Position numbers and translations under genes: made by a program | From: JAXGXJ01 sp963829545 | Lineage (GTDB): Bacteria > Actinomycetota > Thermoleophilia > RBG-16-64-13 | Assembly: GCA_963829545.1 (NCBI GenBank) | Contig: CAWHIX010000010.1 | Location: 310,001-374,000, forward strand | Direction: 5' to 3' | Length of the DNA: 64,000 nt | In this document: positions 1 through 8,898 of the stretch, in pieces | Layout: the number at the start of each line of letters is the position of its first letter | How positions within the stretch are numbered: position 1 is the first letter of the stretch | The notes under the pieces: generated by a model | What the model was told of the DNA's origin: nothing | Database searches by the model: none | What the model saw: only the letters and a program-made list of their open reading frames with translations

Positions 1-335
1 ATGTGGCCCTGAAGCTGCTGGAAGGGTGCGCATCGGCGATCTTCACCCGAGTCAAGGAGGCGGCCGAGACGGACTTCAGGACCCGGGCAGGCGGCATGCT
101 GCTGCGGCCCAAGCTGCGCGGTCTGCGCACCATGCTGGACCCGGAGGAGTACGGGGGCACCTATTTGCTCGGCGTGGGCGGCCTCGTCGTTATCTGCCAC
201 GGCAACTCGTCGCGACGGGCCATCGCGAACGCGCTGCGCTTCGGGGCGGAGGCCCTGAACAAGGGAGTCCTGGAGGCCGTGGAGAGAGAGGTCAGCAGCA
301 TCGTCGAGCACATGGATACGTCTGCCCCATCTTGA
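1..335 (+). CDS. plsX: Phosphate acyltransferase PlsX, C-terminal part
   Basis: Only the last ~110 residues are in the window; the frame is open at the left edge, so the start lies outside. PlsX makes acyl-phosphate from acyl-ACP for phosphatidic acid synthesis at the membrane. The visible part has the family's C-terminal features: an NVALKLLEG-like entry, LLRPKLRGLRTMLDPEEYGG, and the glycine-rich LLGVGGLVVICHGNSS with its conserved H-G-x-S. It lies 72 bp upstream of acpP, the usual plsX-acpP-rnc order. Identification rests on motif recognition and synteny. Confidence 0.85.
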   Translation, partial: VALKLLEGCASAIFTRVKEAAETDFRTRAGGMLLRPKLRGLRTMLDPEEYGGTYLLGVGGLVVICHGNSSRRAIANALRFGAEALNKGVLEAVEREVSSIVEHMDTSAPS

Positions 336-407
336 CCGCCGTTGCTACAATGGGGCGGTCACGCCGGACTGGACCGGCAGTATCCGAGCTGCACGAAGGA
401 GCCGTAG

Positions 408-647
408 ATGAACAAAGACGAGATCCTCGCTAAGTTGAGCGATATCCTGGTCGACCAACTGGGCGTCGATGCCGCCGCGGTCACCCTGGAGGCTTCGTTC
501 GCGGACGACCTGGACGCCGACAGTCTGGACCTGGTGGAGTTGATCATGGAACTCGAGGATCAGTTCGGTGTGAAGATCTCCGATGAGGAAGCGCAGACCA
601 TCACCACCGTCGGCGCAGCGGTGGATTTCATTGCCGAACGCATCTAG
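408..647 (+). CDS. acpP: Acyl carrier protein
   Basis: This is a 79-residue acidic protein, the normal ACP length. It carries the fatty-acyl chain on a 4'-phosphopantetheine arm during type II fatty acid synthesis in the cytoplasm. The attachment site is Ser39 in DADSLDLVELIMELE, the classic DSL motif before helix II. The ATG at 408 has an AAGGAG ribosome binding site at 396-401. It sits between plsX and rnc as in many bacteria. Confidence 0.96.
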   Translation: MNKDEILAKLSDILVDQLGVDAAAVTLEASFADDLDADSLDLVELIMELEDQFGVKISDEEAQTITTVGAAVDFIAERI

Positions 648-671
648 CAGCCCCGCCGAGAAGCGCTGTTG

Positions 672-1619
672 ATGAAGGGGCTGCCTACGCGAAAACGGGC
701 AGTCCCAGCTTTGTCTCGTCTGAAATCCAAAGCTCTGCTGTGGGCTGAGGCCGCGCGCGGGTCGCTTGGCCTCGGACGCTCCGGCGCTCCGCCCGCCGCT
801 CAACCTCACAAGGCCAGGGGCGGGCAGGCCGCCTCTCCGCGGGTCGCACCGGCTCAGACGCGCGCGGTCCCCAAGGGCGCCGGAGATGCCAGATCGCCTC
901 TCGGCGTCAGCGAGCCTCTCCCGGCAGCGGATCCCGGTTTTGGCGTCGCCCTGCTCGGTCTGGTCCGTGCTCTACCTGAGGCTACGCTTGGGCAGGCTCT
1001 GACCCACTCCTCCTGGGTGGCGGATCGTAACGGGTCCTACGAGCGACTCGAGTTCCTTGGAGACAGCGTTCTTGGTCTCGCCGTCGCAGCTGCGCTCTAC
1101 CAGCGCTATCCCACGAGGGAGGAGGGGGAGCTGGCGCGTATCAAGGCCTTTGTGGTCAGTCGCACGAGTTGCGTCCAGGTGGCTCAGCGCCTGGGTGTGC
1201 CCCGACTCATCCTCGAGCACGCTCCCGCTCCCGAGCAGAGACGTAGGGATGCGGCGGGCAGTCCCACCATCCTGGGCAACATGCTGGAGGCCTTGATCGG
1301 GGCCTGCCACATGACATTCGGTTTCGAAAAGACATCCGGCGCGGTCGTGGAGGCGTTCGAAGAGCAGTTCGAGTACGCCGTTACGGCCCACGTAGACTAC
1401 AAGACCACGCTCCAGGAGGTGCTGGCCCCACGCGGTCTTCAGCCCGTCTATCGGCTTGTGGGCGAGGAAGGGCCTCCACACGCGCGCACGTTCACTTCGG
1501 ACGTGTCTGTGGACGGCCGCATCCGCGGCCGCGGCGATGGTACGACCATCAAGATGAGCGAGCAGGCGGCGGCCCGGGAGGCTCTGGTGTCTCTTGGCGC
1601 CAAGGGAAGGGGCCTCTGA
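672..1619 (+). CDS. rnc: Ribonuclease III with an N-terminal extension
   Basis: Endoribonuclease for double-stranded RNA, processing rRNA precursors and structured mRNAs. The catalytic signature ERLEFLGDSVL is near residues 123-133, followed by a helical RNase III domain (DAAGSPTILGNMLEALIGA) and a C-terminal dsRNA-binding domain from about 235 (DYKTTLQEVLAPRGLQPVYR). The protein is about 315 aa, against about 230 usual. The extra ~85 residues at the N-terminus are low-complexity, rich in Ala, Pro, Arg and Ser. An ATG at 672 follows an in-frame TTG at 669. No convincing internal start was seen, but the extension could be mis-annotated leader. The stop is 1 bp before the smc ATG. Confidence 0.92.
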   Translation: MKGLPTRKRAVPALSRLKSKALLWAEAARGSLGLGRSGAPPAAQPHKARGGQAASPRVAPAQTRAVPKGAGDARSPLGVSEPLPAADPGFGVALLGLVRALPEATLGQALTHSSWVADRNGSYERLEFLGDSVLGLAVAAALYQRYPTREEGELARIKAFVVSRTSCVQVAQRLGVPRLILEHAPAPEQRRRDAAGSPTILGNMLEALIGACHMTFGFEKTSGAVVEAFEEQFEYAVTAHVDYKTTLQEVLAPRGLQPVYRLVGEEGPPHARTFTSDVSVDGRIRGRGDGTTIKMSEQAAAREALVSLGAKGRGL

Positions 1620-1620
1620 C

Positions 1621-4600
1621 ATGGCCCACCTGCACTCCGTGCGTCTGCGCGGGTTCAAGACCTTCGCCCGGCCCACCGAACTATTCCTCGAGCCTGGCGT
1701 GACCGTCATCATCGGACCGAACGGGAGCGGTAAGAGCAACATCGCCGACGCCGTGCTCTGGGTGCTGGGAGAACAGAGCCCGGGCAACCTGCGGGGACGC
1801 AGCATGCAGGACGTCATCTTCACGGGTCCCGACGGGCGGCGGGCGAGTGCGGTGGCTGAGGTCTCCCTGGTTTTCGACAACGAGTGTGCCTCCCTTCCCC
1901 TCGACTGCGCGCAGGTAGAGGTGACCCGGCGTCTCCTGCGCGACAGCGGCTCCGAATACCGGCTGAACGGAAGTGTCTGCCGGCTTCTCGACGTGCAGGA
2001 CCTTTTCGGGGGTCTGGGGTTGGGCCGGGAGATGCACAGCGTCATCAGCCAAGGCAAGGTGGAGGCGGTCCTCAATTCCACACCCGAGGCGCGTCGCGCC
2101 CTGGTGGAGGAGGCGGCCGGACTGGGGCGCTTCAAGAAGCGGCGCGAGCGCACCCGTGCCAAGCTCGAGCGGACGAGACAGAACCTACTCCGGGTGGCGG
2201 ACGTGGAGCGAGAAGTGAAGAGCGCCCTGCGTCCCCTACGTCAACAGGTGGCGGCGGCCGAGCGTTTCGCGCAGGCCATGGAGGAGTGGGCGCTGGCCAG
2301 GGGACGGGCCGTGCTGCTCGGCTTGGTGGAGGCCGACAGACTGTGCAGGGAGACCGGGGAGTCTCTGGACACGCTCCGCCGGCGCAGAGTCGAGGTGGAG
2401 GAGAAGTTGGCCGCCCTGCGCCAGAGGCGGAGCGACGACGAGGAGCGGTTCACCTCGGCGCTCAACGAGCGGGAGGACCTGAGTGGGCTGTATCACCGCG
2501 TGCAGGCGGAGGCCGACCGGCTCGAAGCCCGCGCGACGGCGCTGCGTCAGCGGGTTGCCCGAATCGAGGGCGAACTCGATCGTGCCGAACGGCGGCGTGA
2601 ACTGGCGGCGGGTCAACTCGCTGTGCTCGCTGCTCGGGCCGAAGAGACGGCCGCGCTTACGCCCGACGAGGGCAGATTGGAGTTCGTGAGCACCGTCCTG
2701 GGTGGGAAGCAGGCCGAACTTGAGGCCGCCCTGCCGGCCTACCGGGCCGCGGCGGCGAAGGAGGATGACCTCAAGGACGAGGTCTTCGAGTTGGAGACTG
2801 CGCGCTCGCGGGCCCTGCAGGACAGAGATCTGTTGCGCAGGGAAATGGAAGACAAACAGCGGCTCGCGCTCGAGGTTGCCGTGCTCGCCGACGGTGCGCT
2901 GGAGAGGGAGCGGGAGCTGAATGCGCAAGGGGAGGAGCTTGCGCGGCGTCGCGTGGAAGCGGACGCTGCGCTTGCGCGGGCCGGCGAGGGCCTCACAGCC
3001 GCCGCGGAGCGCCGCGATGAATCGCGGGCGGAGGCGGAGTCGGCAGGTCGGGAGGAGAGACATCTGGCCGAGCTTCTGTCTGGTCTTGGATCGCGGCAGG
3101 CCGTGCTGCGCGATCTGATCGGAAGGCGGGAGGGCCTCTCGACCGGTGCCCGCGAGCTTCTGGATACGGGGAACGGGTCGCGTTTGCTCACCGAAGTGCT
3201 GGTGGTGGAGCCTGGCTACGAACGCGCTCTGGCGGCGGCTCTCGGACCGCTGATCCTCGCGGTGCTTGTGGGTAGCGCCTACGATGCGACGACCGCCCTC
3301 TACCATGAGGGTCCCGTAGAGGTCTTGTGGGAGCAACGCGACGGCCAGAGGTCGAGGAGGGCTGACACGCCGGGTGCGAGGCAGGCGGGCTCTCCGCCGC
3401 CCGGCTACCGCGATCTGTGGGAGGTGGTTTCAGGGCCGCAGCCGGTCCTCGAGTGTCTGTCGGAACTGGTGCCGCCCACGGCGGTTCTGGCCGACACCCT
3501 GGGGAGCGCGGCCGATCTGGCTCGTGCGGGCGATGCGGACGGGTGGTGCCTGGTAACCCGTAGCGGCGAGATGGTGACGAAGGGCCTGCATGCGGCGCGT
3601 CGCACCGAAGCGGGGGCCGAGGCCCACCTGCGGGCCCGCAACGAACTGGAGTCGGTCAACGCGGAGCAGGCACGGCTGGCGGGGCGGCGGGAGGAGGCCG
3701 TCGCCGTCGCCGAACGGGCCCTGCTTGCTCTGAGCGAGATCGAGGCTGCGTATCTGGAAGCGGAAGAGAGTCTGCGGCAGGCGGAGCGCGCCGTGCTGAA
3801 CTCCAAGAACGAGAGCGATCTCTTGGCCCGACGCTTGGACGAGGCCCGGCTGCAACTGGAGGAGCTGAAAGGGCGCGAGGAGAAGGAGCGCGCGCTCGGC
3901 GAGCAGTTGAGGCTGGACGAGCAGCAGGTGGAGGCAGCCATCGGCCGACGGGAGGCGGAGCTGGAGGAGGCCCGGGGAAACCTGCGCTCCTTGCAGGGCG
4001 AGCTGGATGCGACCAGGCGACACGTGGCCCGGCTGGAGGAGAAGAAGGCACAGGCCGCATTGCTGGAGGCGCGGCTACGGGAGCGCTGCCGCGCTCAGGA
4101 GGCGGAACGAGCACGGACACGCTCGCAGCGGGACGCGGCGGCGGCCGACGCCGAGCGCTACGGCCGGCGCGTGGAGATGCTGGCCGCTTACCGGCCCGTC
4201 CTGGCCGGTCTGCTAGCTATCGTGGAACGGCTGGCGGAGCGGACGCGCGAAGCGTCCAAAGACCTCGGGGTGCGGGCAGACGAGGCGCGGTCCCGCTCTG
4301 ACAGCGCCGCCCAGACCATGCGCGAGGGGGGCGGCGCCGAAGCCACCTTCCAGCGGGAGCACGACGAGCTGGCCACTCAGATGACCGAGTTGCAGGTCGA
4401 CCAGGCCCGGCTCGAGGATCGCCGAGCGCTTCTGAGCGACGAACTGGCCGAACTGCGCCGCCGGCACATGTCGCCCCGCGAGCTTGCGCCCGCCGATGTC
4501 GCCGGAGAGACCGCCGAGTCCCTCGATCGGGCCGTGGACCGGGCCGACCAACGTCGCGAGCGCATTGGTCCGGTGAATCCACTGGCCGAGCAGGAGTGCG

Positions 4601-5283
4601 CCGAGATGGAGGAGCGCGCCCGCTTTCTGAGTGAGCAGCGCCGAGACCTGGATGCCTCGTTGGCCCAGATGCAGGACGTCATCACAGGCTTGGACGAGCA
4701 CGTCAACACGGCTTTCGGGGAGATCTTCGCGGCCACGAGAGACCACTTCGAAAGCGTCATAGCGACCATCTTCCCGGGGGCCAAGGGCACCCTTTCCCTG
4801 ACCGGCGGCAAGGTCGGGGGGAGGCAGGAGAGGGTCGCGGCGGCCGAGGGCATGGATGAAGGCGGCGGCGATGAGGATGAGGTCGTGCCGGGTATCTCAC
4901 TGGCGGTGAAGTTCCCCAACAAGGCCCCCCGCAGCATGAGCCTGCTGTCTGGAGGCGAGAAGGCCATGACCGCCATCGCCTTCCTGTTCTCGCTCTTTCT
5001 GGCCCGTCCCTGCCCGTTCTACATCCTTGATGAGGTGGAGGCGTCTTTGGACGACGTCAACATCCGCCGCTTCCTGTCTCTCGTCCGCCGCTATCGGGAC
5101 AGGACCCAGTTCATAATCATCACGCACCAGCGACAGACTATGGAGATAGCAGATACGCTCTACGGAGTCGCTCTGGAGAGTGACGGCACTTCGCGCGTGC
5201 TCTCGCGCCGCCTCGGGACCAAGCATGCCGGTTCTCCCGCTGACGAAGAGCGCCCCACAAACATGATGGTCAAGGAGGCATGA
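1621..5283 (+). CDS. smc: Chromosome segregation ATPase SMC
   Basis: A 1220-residue SMC protein, the core of the bacterial condensin. It binds ScpA/ScpB and compacts and segregates the nucleoid. The N-terminal ATPase head has Walker A GPNGSGKSN at about 32-40. Two long coiled-coil arms (charged Glu/Arg/Ala heptads) flank a hinge near 510-650. The C-terminal head carries the signature LLSGGEKA (about 1107) and Walker B ILDEVEASLDD (about 1133). The in-frame GTG-type codons upstream lie inside rnc, so the ATG at 1621, directly after the rnc stop, is chosen. ftsY follows 4 bp later. Confidence 0.97.
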   Translation: MAHLHSVRLRGFKTFARPTELFLEPGVTVIIGPNGSGKSNIADAVLWVLGEQSPGNLRGRSMQDVIFTGPDGRRASAVAEVSLVFDNECASLPLDCAQVEVTRRLLRDSGSEYRLNGSVCRLLDVQDLFGGLGLGREMHSVISQGKVEAVLNSTPEARRALVEEAAGLGRFKKRRERTRAKLERTRQNLLRVADVEREVKSALRPLRQQVAAAERFAQAMEEWALARGRAVLLGLVEADRLCRETGESLDTLRRRRVEVEEKLAALRQRRSDDEERFTSALNEREDLSGLYHRVQAEADRLEARATALRQRVARIEGELDRAERRRELAAGQLAVLAARAEETAALTPDEGRLEFVSTVLGGKQAELEAALPAYRAAAAKEDDLKDEVFELETARSRALQDRDLLRREMEDKQRLALEVAVLADGALERERELNAQGEELARRRVEADAALARAGEGLTAAAERRDESRAEAESAGREERHLAELLSGLGSRQAVLRDLIGRREGLSTGARELLDTGNGSRLLTEVLVVEPGYERALAAALGPLILAVLVGSAYDATTALYHEGPVEVLWEQRDGQRSRRADTPGARQAGSPPPGYRDLWEVVSGPQPVLECLSELVPPTAVLADTLGSAADLARAGDADGWCLVTRSGEMVTKGLHAARRTEAGAEAHLRARNELESVNAEQARLAGRREEAVAVAERALLALSEIEAAYLEAEESLRQAERAVLNSKNESDLLARRLDEARLQLEELKGREEKERALGEQLRLDEQQVEAAIGRREAELEEARGNLRSLQGELDATRRHVARLEEKKAQAALLEARLRERCRAQEAERARTRSQRDAAAADAERYGRRVEMLAAYRPVLAGLLAIVERLAERTREASKDLGVRADEARSRSDSAAQTMREGGGAEATFQREHDELATQMTELQVDQARLEDRRALLSDELAELRRRHMSPRELAPADVAGETAESLDRAVDRADQRRERIGPVNPLAEQECAEMEERARFLSEQRRDLDASLAQMQDVITGLDEHVNTAFGEIFAATRDHFESVIATIFPGAKGTLSLTGGKVGGRQERVAAAEGMDEGGGDEDEVVPGISLAVKFPNKAPRSMSLLSGGEKAMTAIAFLFSLFLARPCPFYILDEVEASLDDVNIRRFLSLVRRYRDRTQFIIITHQRQTMEIADTLYGVALESDGTSRVLSRRLGTKHAGSPADEERPTNMMVKEA

Positions 5284-5287
5284 GGCT

Positions 5288-6271
5288 TTGAGTTACAACT
5301 GGTCGGAAGTGTTCGTGGGCGTGGGCGAAGGCCGCAGCGTGGGGACTCCCGAGGAGGCGCAGGCGTCGCGCAGGGGCTGGTTCTCGCAGCTCCGCGACGG
5401 GCTGTCCAAGAGCCGCAAGGCCTTGCAGCAGCAGTTCGCATCCGTCCTCTTCGACCGCTTCGACGAGGATCTGTGGGAGCACATCGAGGAAGCTCTCATC
5501 TTCGCCGACGTGGGCGTGGAGACCACCGTCTCCATCGTGAGCGCCCTGGAGGCGGAGGCGAACGCCGGCAACATCAAGGACTCGGCCTCGCTCATGGAGA
5601 AGCTCCGGGACCTGACGGCGGCTCACTTCTCGCAGGGAGACACGCGCATCGATGTCGCTCATGCGCCCGCCGTTATCCTGATGGTGGGCGTCAACGGCAC
5701 GGGCAAGACCACCACCATCGGCAAGATCGCCTGGCACCTGAAGGAACTGGGCAAAGAGCCTCTCCTCGTGGCCGGCGACACCTTTCGCGCGGCCGCCGTG
5801 GAGCAGTTGGTGGAATGGGGCCGGCGCGTGGGTTGCGAGGTGGTACACCACGAGCGCGGCGGCGACCCCGGGGCGGTGGTGTTCGACGGCATCGCAGCTG
5901 CGCAGGCCCGGGGGGTGGACGTGGTCATCATCGACACGGCCGGGCGCCTGCACACGCAGGTGAACCTCATGAACGAACTGGAGAAGATCGGGCGGGTGAT
6001 CAAGAAACGCATCCCCGACGCTCCACACGAATGTCTTCTTACCATCGACGCCACCACGGGACAGAACGGTCTCATCCAGGCCCGCATGTTCCAACAGGCC
6101 GTCGACCTGAGTGGGGTGGTGCTGACCAAGATGGACGGCACCGCCAAGGGGGGGATCGCGCTGGCAGTGTCACACGAGTTGGATCTGCCCATCAAACTGA
6201 TAGGCACGGGGGAGAAGCTGGACAGCCTGCAGCCCTTCGACGCAGTCGGGTTTCGCATCGCTGCTGTTTGA
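5288..6271 (+). CDS. ftsY: Signal recognition particle receptor FtsY
   Basis: SRP receptor GTPase that delivers Ffh-bound ribosomes to the membrane translocon. At 327 aa it is the short form without the long acidic A domain of E. coli. An NG domain is visible: helical N domain, P-loop GVNGTGKTTTIGKIA (about 134), DTFRAAAVEQL, DTAGRLHTQ (about 216) and TKMDGTAKGG (about 279). It appears to start with TTG at 5288, four bases after the smc stop; no ATG or GTG fits better. Its partner ffh is the next gene, 185 bp on, behind its own promoter. Confidence 0.95.
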   Translation: MSYNWSEVFVGVGEGRSVGTPEEAQASRRGWFSQLRDGLSKSRKALQQQFASVLFDRFDEDLWEHIEEALIFADVGVETTVSIVSALEAEANAGNIKDSASLMEKLRDLTAAHFSQGDTRIDVAHAPAVILMVGVNGTGKTTTIGKIAWHLKELGKEPLLVAGDTFRAAAVEQLVEWGRRVGCEVVHHERGGDPGAVVFDGIAAAQARGVDVVIIDTAGRLHTQVNLMNELEKIGRVIKKRIPDAPHECLLTIDATTGQNGLIQARMFQQAVDLSGVVLTKMDGTAKGGIALAVSHELDLPIKLIGTGEKLDSLQPFDAVGFRIAAV

Positions 6272-6354
6272 AGATTCGCTTGCCCGGCAGTGACAGCGAG
6301 GGCAGGCGCAACGTGGAGTTCGGCCGCCGGGAAGCGCCGACCTCGCCCCGAAGT

Positions 6355-6383
6355 TTGACGCCGCCCGGGGCTCCGAGTAAACT
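6355..6383 (+). promoter_or_regulatory. Sigma70-type promoter for the ffh operon
   Basis: TTGACG (6355-6360), a 17-bp spacer, then TAAACT (6378-6383). It lies in the ftsY-ffh gap, 73 bp before the ffh start. The -35 is 5/6 to consensus and the spacing is ideal. The same TAAACT box recurs upstream of rny. Confidence 0.7.
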
Positions 6384-6420
6384 CCCACCTTCGCGGCCGA
6401 TGCGCGGTCGCTTGCTTAGC

Positions 6421-6436
6421 TGTGCCCGTAGGCACA
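6421..6436 (+). other. Small hairpin in the ffh leader
   Basis: A perfect 6-bp inverted repeat, TGTGCC-CGTA-GGCACA, about 20 bases before the ffh start codon and downstream of the promoter. There is no T tract, so it is not a terminator. It could affect translation initiation of ffh; no function is demonstrated. Confidence 0.4.
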
Positions 6437-6456
6437 ACCAAACGGTAGGGTGACAG

Positions 6457-7788
6457 TTGTTCGAATCTCTCTCAGATAAGCTGCAGGCGGCTTTCGACGG
6501 GCTCAAGAAGGGCAAGCTCACCGACAAGGATGTCGAGCAGGCTGCGCGTGAGATCCGGCTCGCCCTGCTCGAGGCCGACGTCAACTACAAGGTCGTCAAG
6601 CAGTTCGTCGAGAAGGTCAAAGAGCGGGCTCTGGGCGTCGAGGTGCTCGAAAGCCTGACTCCGGCCCAGCAGTTCGTCAAGATCGTCAACGAAGAGCTTA
6701 CCGCTCTCATGGGTTCGGCCACCACCAAGCTCACCTTTTCGCCCCGGCCCCCGACTGTGATCATGATGGTGGGCCTGCAGGGCTCGGGCAAGACGACGGC
6801 CTGCGGCAAGCTGGCCAACTTCCTCCTCGCCCAGGGCAAGAGCCCGGCTCTTGTCGCCGGCGACGTCTATCGCCCGGCTGCCGTCGATCAGCTCAAGAGT
6901 CTGGGAGAGCAGCTGGGGGTGCCGGTCTACGACGAGGGCACCACGGCCGACCCCGTCGACATCGCGAAGCACGGCGTGGAATGGGCCCGGCAGAAAGGGC
7001 GCGACGTGCTCATCGTCGACACCGCCGGCCGGTTGCACATCGACGAGAAGCTCATGGACGAGCTCGTCCGTATCCGCAACACGGTCAAGCCCCACAACAT
7101 CCTGCTGGTGCTCGACGCCATGACCGGGCAGGACGCCGTCAACGTAGCCCTGCAGTTCCAGGAGCAGGTGCAGTTCGACGGTGTCATCCTCACCAAGATG
7201 GACGGGGACGCCCGCGGCGGCGCCGCCCTCTCCGTACGAGCGGTCACGGGCAAGCCCATCAAGTTCGCCAGCAGCGGCGAGAAGCTCGACAACTTCGAGT
7301 ACTTCCATCCCGACCGTGTGGCCTCGCGCATCCTGGGCATGGGTGACGTGCTTTCTCTCATCGAGAAGGCTGAGAGCACCATCGACGAGAAGAAGGCGCG
7401 GGAGTTGGAGCAGAAGCTCCGCAAGAGCACCTTCACCTTCGAGGATTTCCTCGACCAGATCCAGCAGGTGCGCAAGATGGGCTCGCTCAGCAGCCTGATC
7501 GGCATGATCCCCGGGATCCCCTCCAACAAGCTCAAGGGGCTCCAGGTCGACGACCGGGCCTTCGACAAGATCCAGGCCGTCATCTCGTCGATGACTCTGG
7601 AGGAGCGCCGTCACCCCGACATCATCAGCGGCAGTCGTCGCCGGCGCATCGCCGCCGGCTCGGGCTCCGATATCCAACAGGTCAACCAGTTGCTCACCCA
7701 GTTCAAGCAGGTGCAGAAGATGATGAAGCAGCTGGGTTCCGGCCGCATGCCCAAGAACCCGTTCCAGATGTTCGGGAACCCGAGTTAG
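6457..7788 (+). CDS. ffh: Signal recognition particle protein Ffh
   Basis: SRP54 homologue that binds signal peptides and 4.5S RNA and targets nascent membrane proteins to FtsY. It is 443 aa, the normal length. Order: N domain; G domain with P-loop GLQGSGKTTACGKLA (about 106), DTAGRLHIDE (about 188) and TKMDGDARGG; then a Met-rich M domain from about 300 with SGSRRRRIAAGSGSD (RNA-binding) and a basic, Met-containing tail. The start is TTG at 6457 behind GGTAGGGTG. It heads an operon with rpsP, khpA, rimM and trmD. Confidence 0.97.
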   Translation: MFESLSDKLQAAFDGLKKGKLTDKDVEQAAREIRLALLEADVNYKVVKQFVEKVKERALGVEVLESLTPAQQFVKIVNEELTALMGSATTKLTFSPRPPTVIMMVGLQGSGKTTACGKLANFLLAQGKSPALVAGDVYRPAAVDQLKSLGEQLGVPVYDEGTTADPVDIAKHGVEWARQKGRDVLIVDTAGRLHIDEKLMDELVRIRNTVKPHNILLVLDAMTGQDAVNVALQFQEQVQFDGVILTKMDGDARGGAALSVRAVTGKPIKFASSGEKLDNFEYFHPDRVASRILGMGDVLSLIEKAESTIDEKKARELEQKLRKSTFTFEDFLDQIQQVRKMGSLSSLIGMIPGIPSNKLKGLQVDDRAFDKIQAVISSMTLEERRHPDIISGSRRRRIAAGSGSDIQQVNQLLTQFKQVQKMMKQLGSGRMPKNPFQMFGNPS

Positions 7789-7804
7789 AGGAAGGAGGTG
7801 ACCA

Positions 7805-8047
7805 ATGGCAACAGCTATCAGGCTGGCCCGTCGCGGTAGCAAGAAGCGTCCCACGTACCGTATCGTCGTGACCGATTCTCGCAATCCGCGCGACGGCCGC
7901 TTCATCGAGGCTATCGGCTACTACAACCCACAGCAGGATCCCTCCGTGATCGAAGTGGACGAGACCAAAGCCAAGAAATGGCTTGAGACTGGCGCTCAGC
8001 CCTCCGATACGGTTCGGAAACTACTGAGTCTGAAAGGTATCGTCTAG
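7805..8047 (+). CDS. rpsP: 30S ribosomal protein bS16
   Basis: An 80-aa basic protein of the small subunit. It starts ATAIRLARRGSKKRPTYRIV and continues DSRNPRDGRFIEAIGYYNP, the highly conserved bS16 core. A strong AGGAAGGAGGTGA ribosome binding site precedes ATG 7805. It abuts the KH-domain gene with no gap. Confidence 0.97.
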   Translation: MATAIRLARRGSKKRPTYRIVVTDSRNPRDGRFIEAIGYYNPQQDPSVIEVDETKAKKWLETGAQPSDTVRKLLSLKGIV

Positions 8048-8278
8048 GTGAAAGAGCTGCTTGAGTTTCTGGCGCGGTCGCTCGTCGACCACCCAGAGCA
8101 GGTGCGGGTCGAGGAGACCGAGACCAGCGACGGCGTCGTGCTGCGCTTGAGCGTGGCCAAAGAAGACGTGGGCAAGGTGATCGGCAAACAGGGCCGTATA
8201 GCCCGCGCCCTGCGTACGGTGGTCAAAGCGAGCGCCGTCAAGGACGGCAAGCAGGCCACCGTGGAGATCGTCGATTAG
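8048..8278 (+). CDS. khpA: KH-domain RNA-binding protein (KhpA/YlqC type)
   Basis: A 76-aa protein made of a single KH domain with GxxG loop VIGKQGRIARALRTVV (about 42-57). The family binds RNA, partners with Jag/KhpB in some bacteria and is linked to ribosome assembly or cell division. The GTG start at 8048 follows the rpsP stop directly. The position between rpsP and rimM is the conserved ylqC locus. Specific targets here are unknown. Confidence 0.9.
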   Translation: MKELLEFLARSLVDHPEQVRVEETETSDGVVLRLSVAKEDVGKVIGKQGRIARALRTVVKASAVKDGKQATVEIVD

Positions 8279-8310
8279 GCCCCGAGGGCGACTCTGGGAG
8301 CCGTGAACTG

Positions 8311-8898
8311 ATGACGCGCCCGGAGTGGATCGAGGTAGGGCGGATCTCGCGGGCGCACGGCGTGCACGGGGAGCTGCGGGTGCTTCCCGATTCAGACAAC
8401 CCCGAGCGCTTCGCGCCCGGCTCCGTGCTCTATGGGAGGCCGTACAGGGAAGGCAGAGCGGGTCCGGGGCAGCGCGAGCGTCTGCTCCTGACCATCGACG
8501 GTGTGCGGGGGGACGCGGCCTTCCCCATCGTCGCTTTCGCCGGAGTGTCCGATCGTGACGGCGCCGAGGCTCTGCGCGGCTTCGTGTTGGAGATACCCGC
8601 GGGCGAGTTGCCCGAGTTGGACGACGACGAGTTCTACCCCTTCGACCTGGTCGGGCTCGAAGTGAGGGACGGCCGGGGAGCTGTGTGGGGCCGGGTGGCC
8701 GACGTCGTCGACACGCCCGCCCACCCTCTGCTCGTCGTGGCCCCCGACCCGGTAGAAGCGTGCGATGACTCCGGAGGCGGTGACGCTCCAAGAGCATCCG
8801 GCGAGGTCTTCGTCCCCTTCGTCAAGGAGGCAGTGCCCATTGTCTCTTTGGACGAGGGCTACGTGACGGTCGAGACGCGTTTTCTCGAGCAGTCGTGA
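8311..8898 (+). CDS. rimM: Ribosome maturation factor RimM
   Basis: A 195-aa protein helping 30S head assembly by binding uS19. The N-terminal RimM barrel starts with IEVGRISRAHGVHGELRVLP. The C-terminal PRC-barrel part includes DEFYPFDLVGLEV and ends in FVPFVKEAVPIVSLDEGYV. It overlaps trmD by 4 bp (GTGA), indicating translational coupling. Confidence 0.94.
   Translation: MTRPEWIEVGRISRAHGVHGELRVLPDSDNPERFAPGSVLYGRPYREGRAGPGQRERLLLTIDGVRGDAAFPIVAFAGVSDRDGAEALRGFVLEIPAGELPELDDDEFYPFDLVGLEVRDGRGAVWGRVADVVDTPAHPLLVVAPDPVEACDDSGGGDAPRASGEVFVPFVKEAVPIVSLDEGYVTVETRFLEQS

Noticed and set aside
332..351. TTGACC and TACAAT near the plsX-acpP junction, resembling promoter boxes
   Set aside because: Only 8 bp separate them, far short of 16-18, so they cannot form one sigma70 promoter.
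972..2162. A 396-codon minus-strand open frame opposite rnc and smc
   Set aside because: Overlaps two conserved genes on the other strand and has Ser/Arg-rich composition typical of antisense GC-rich codons.
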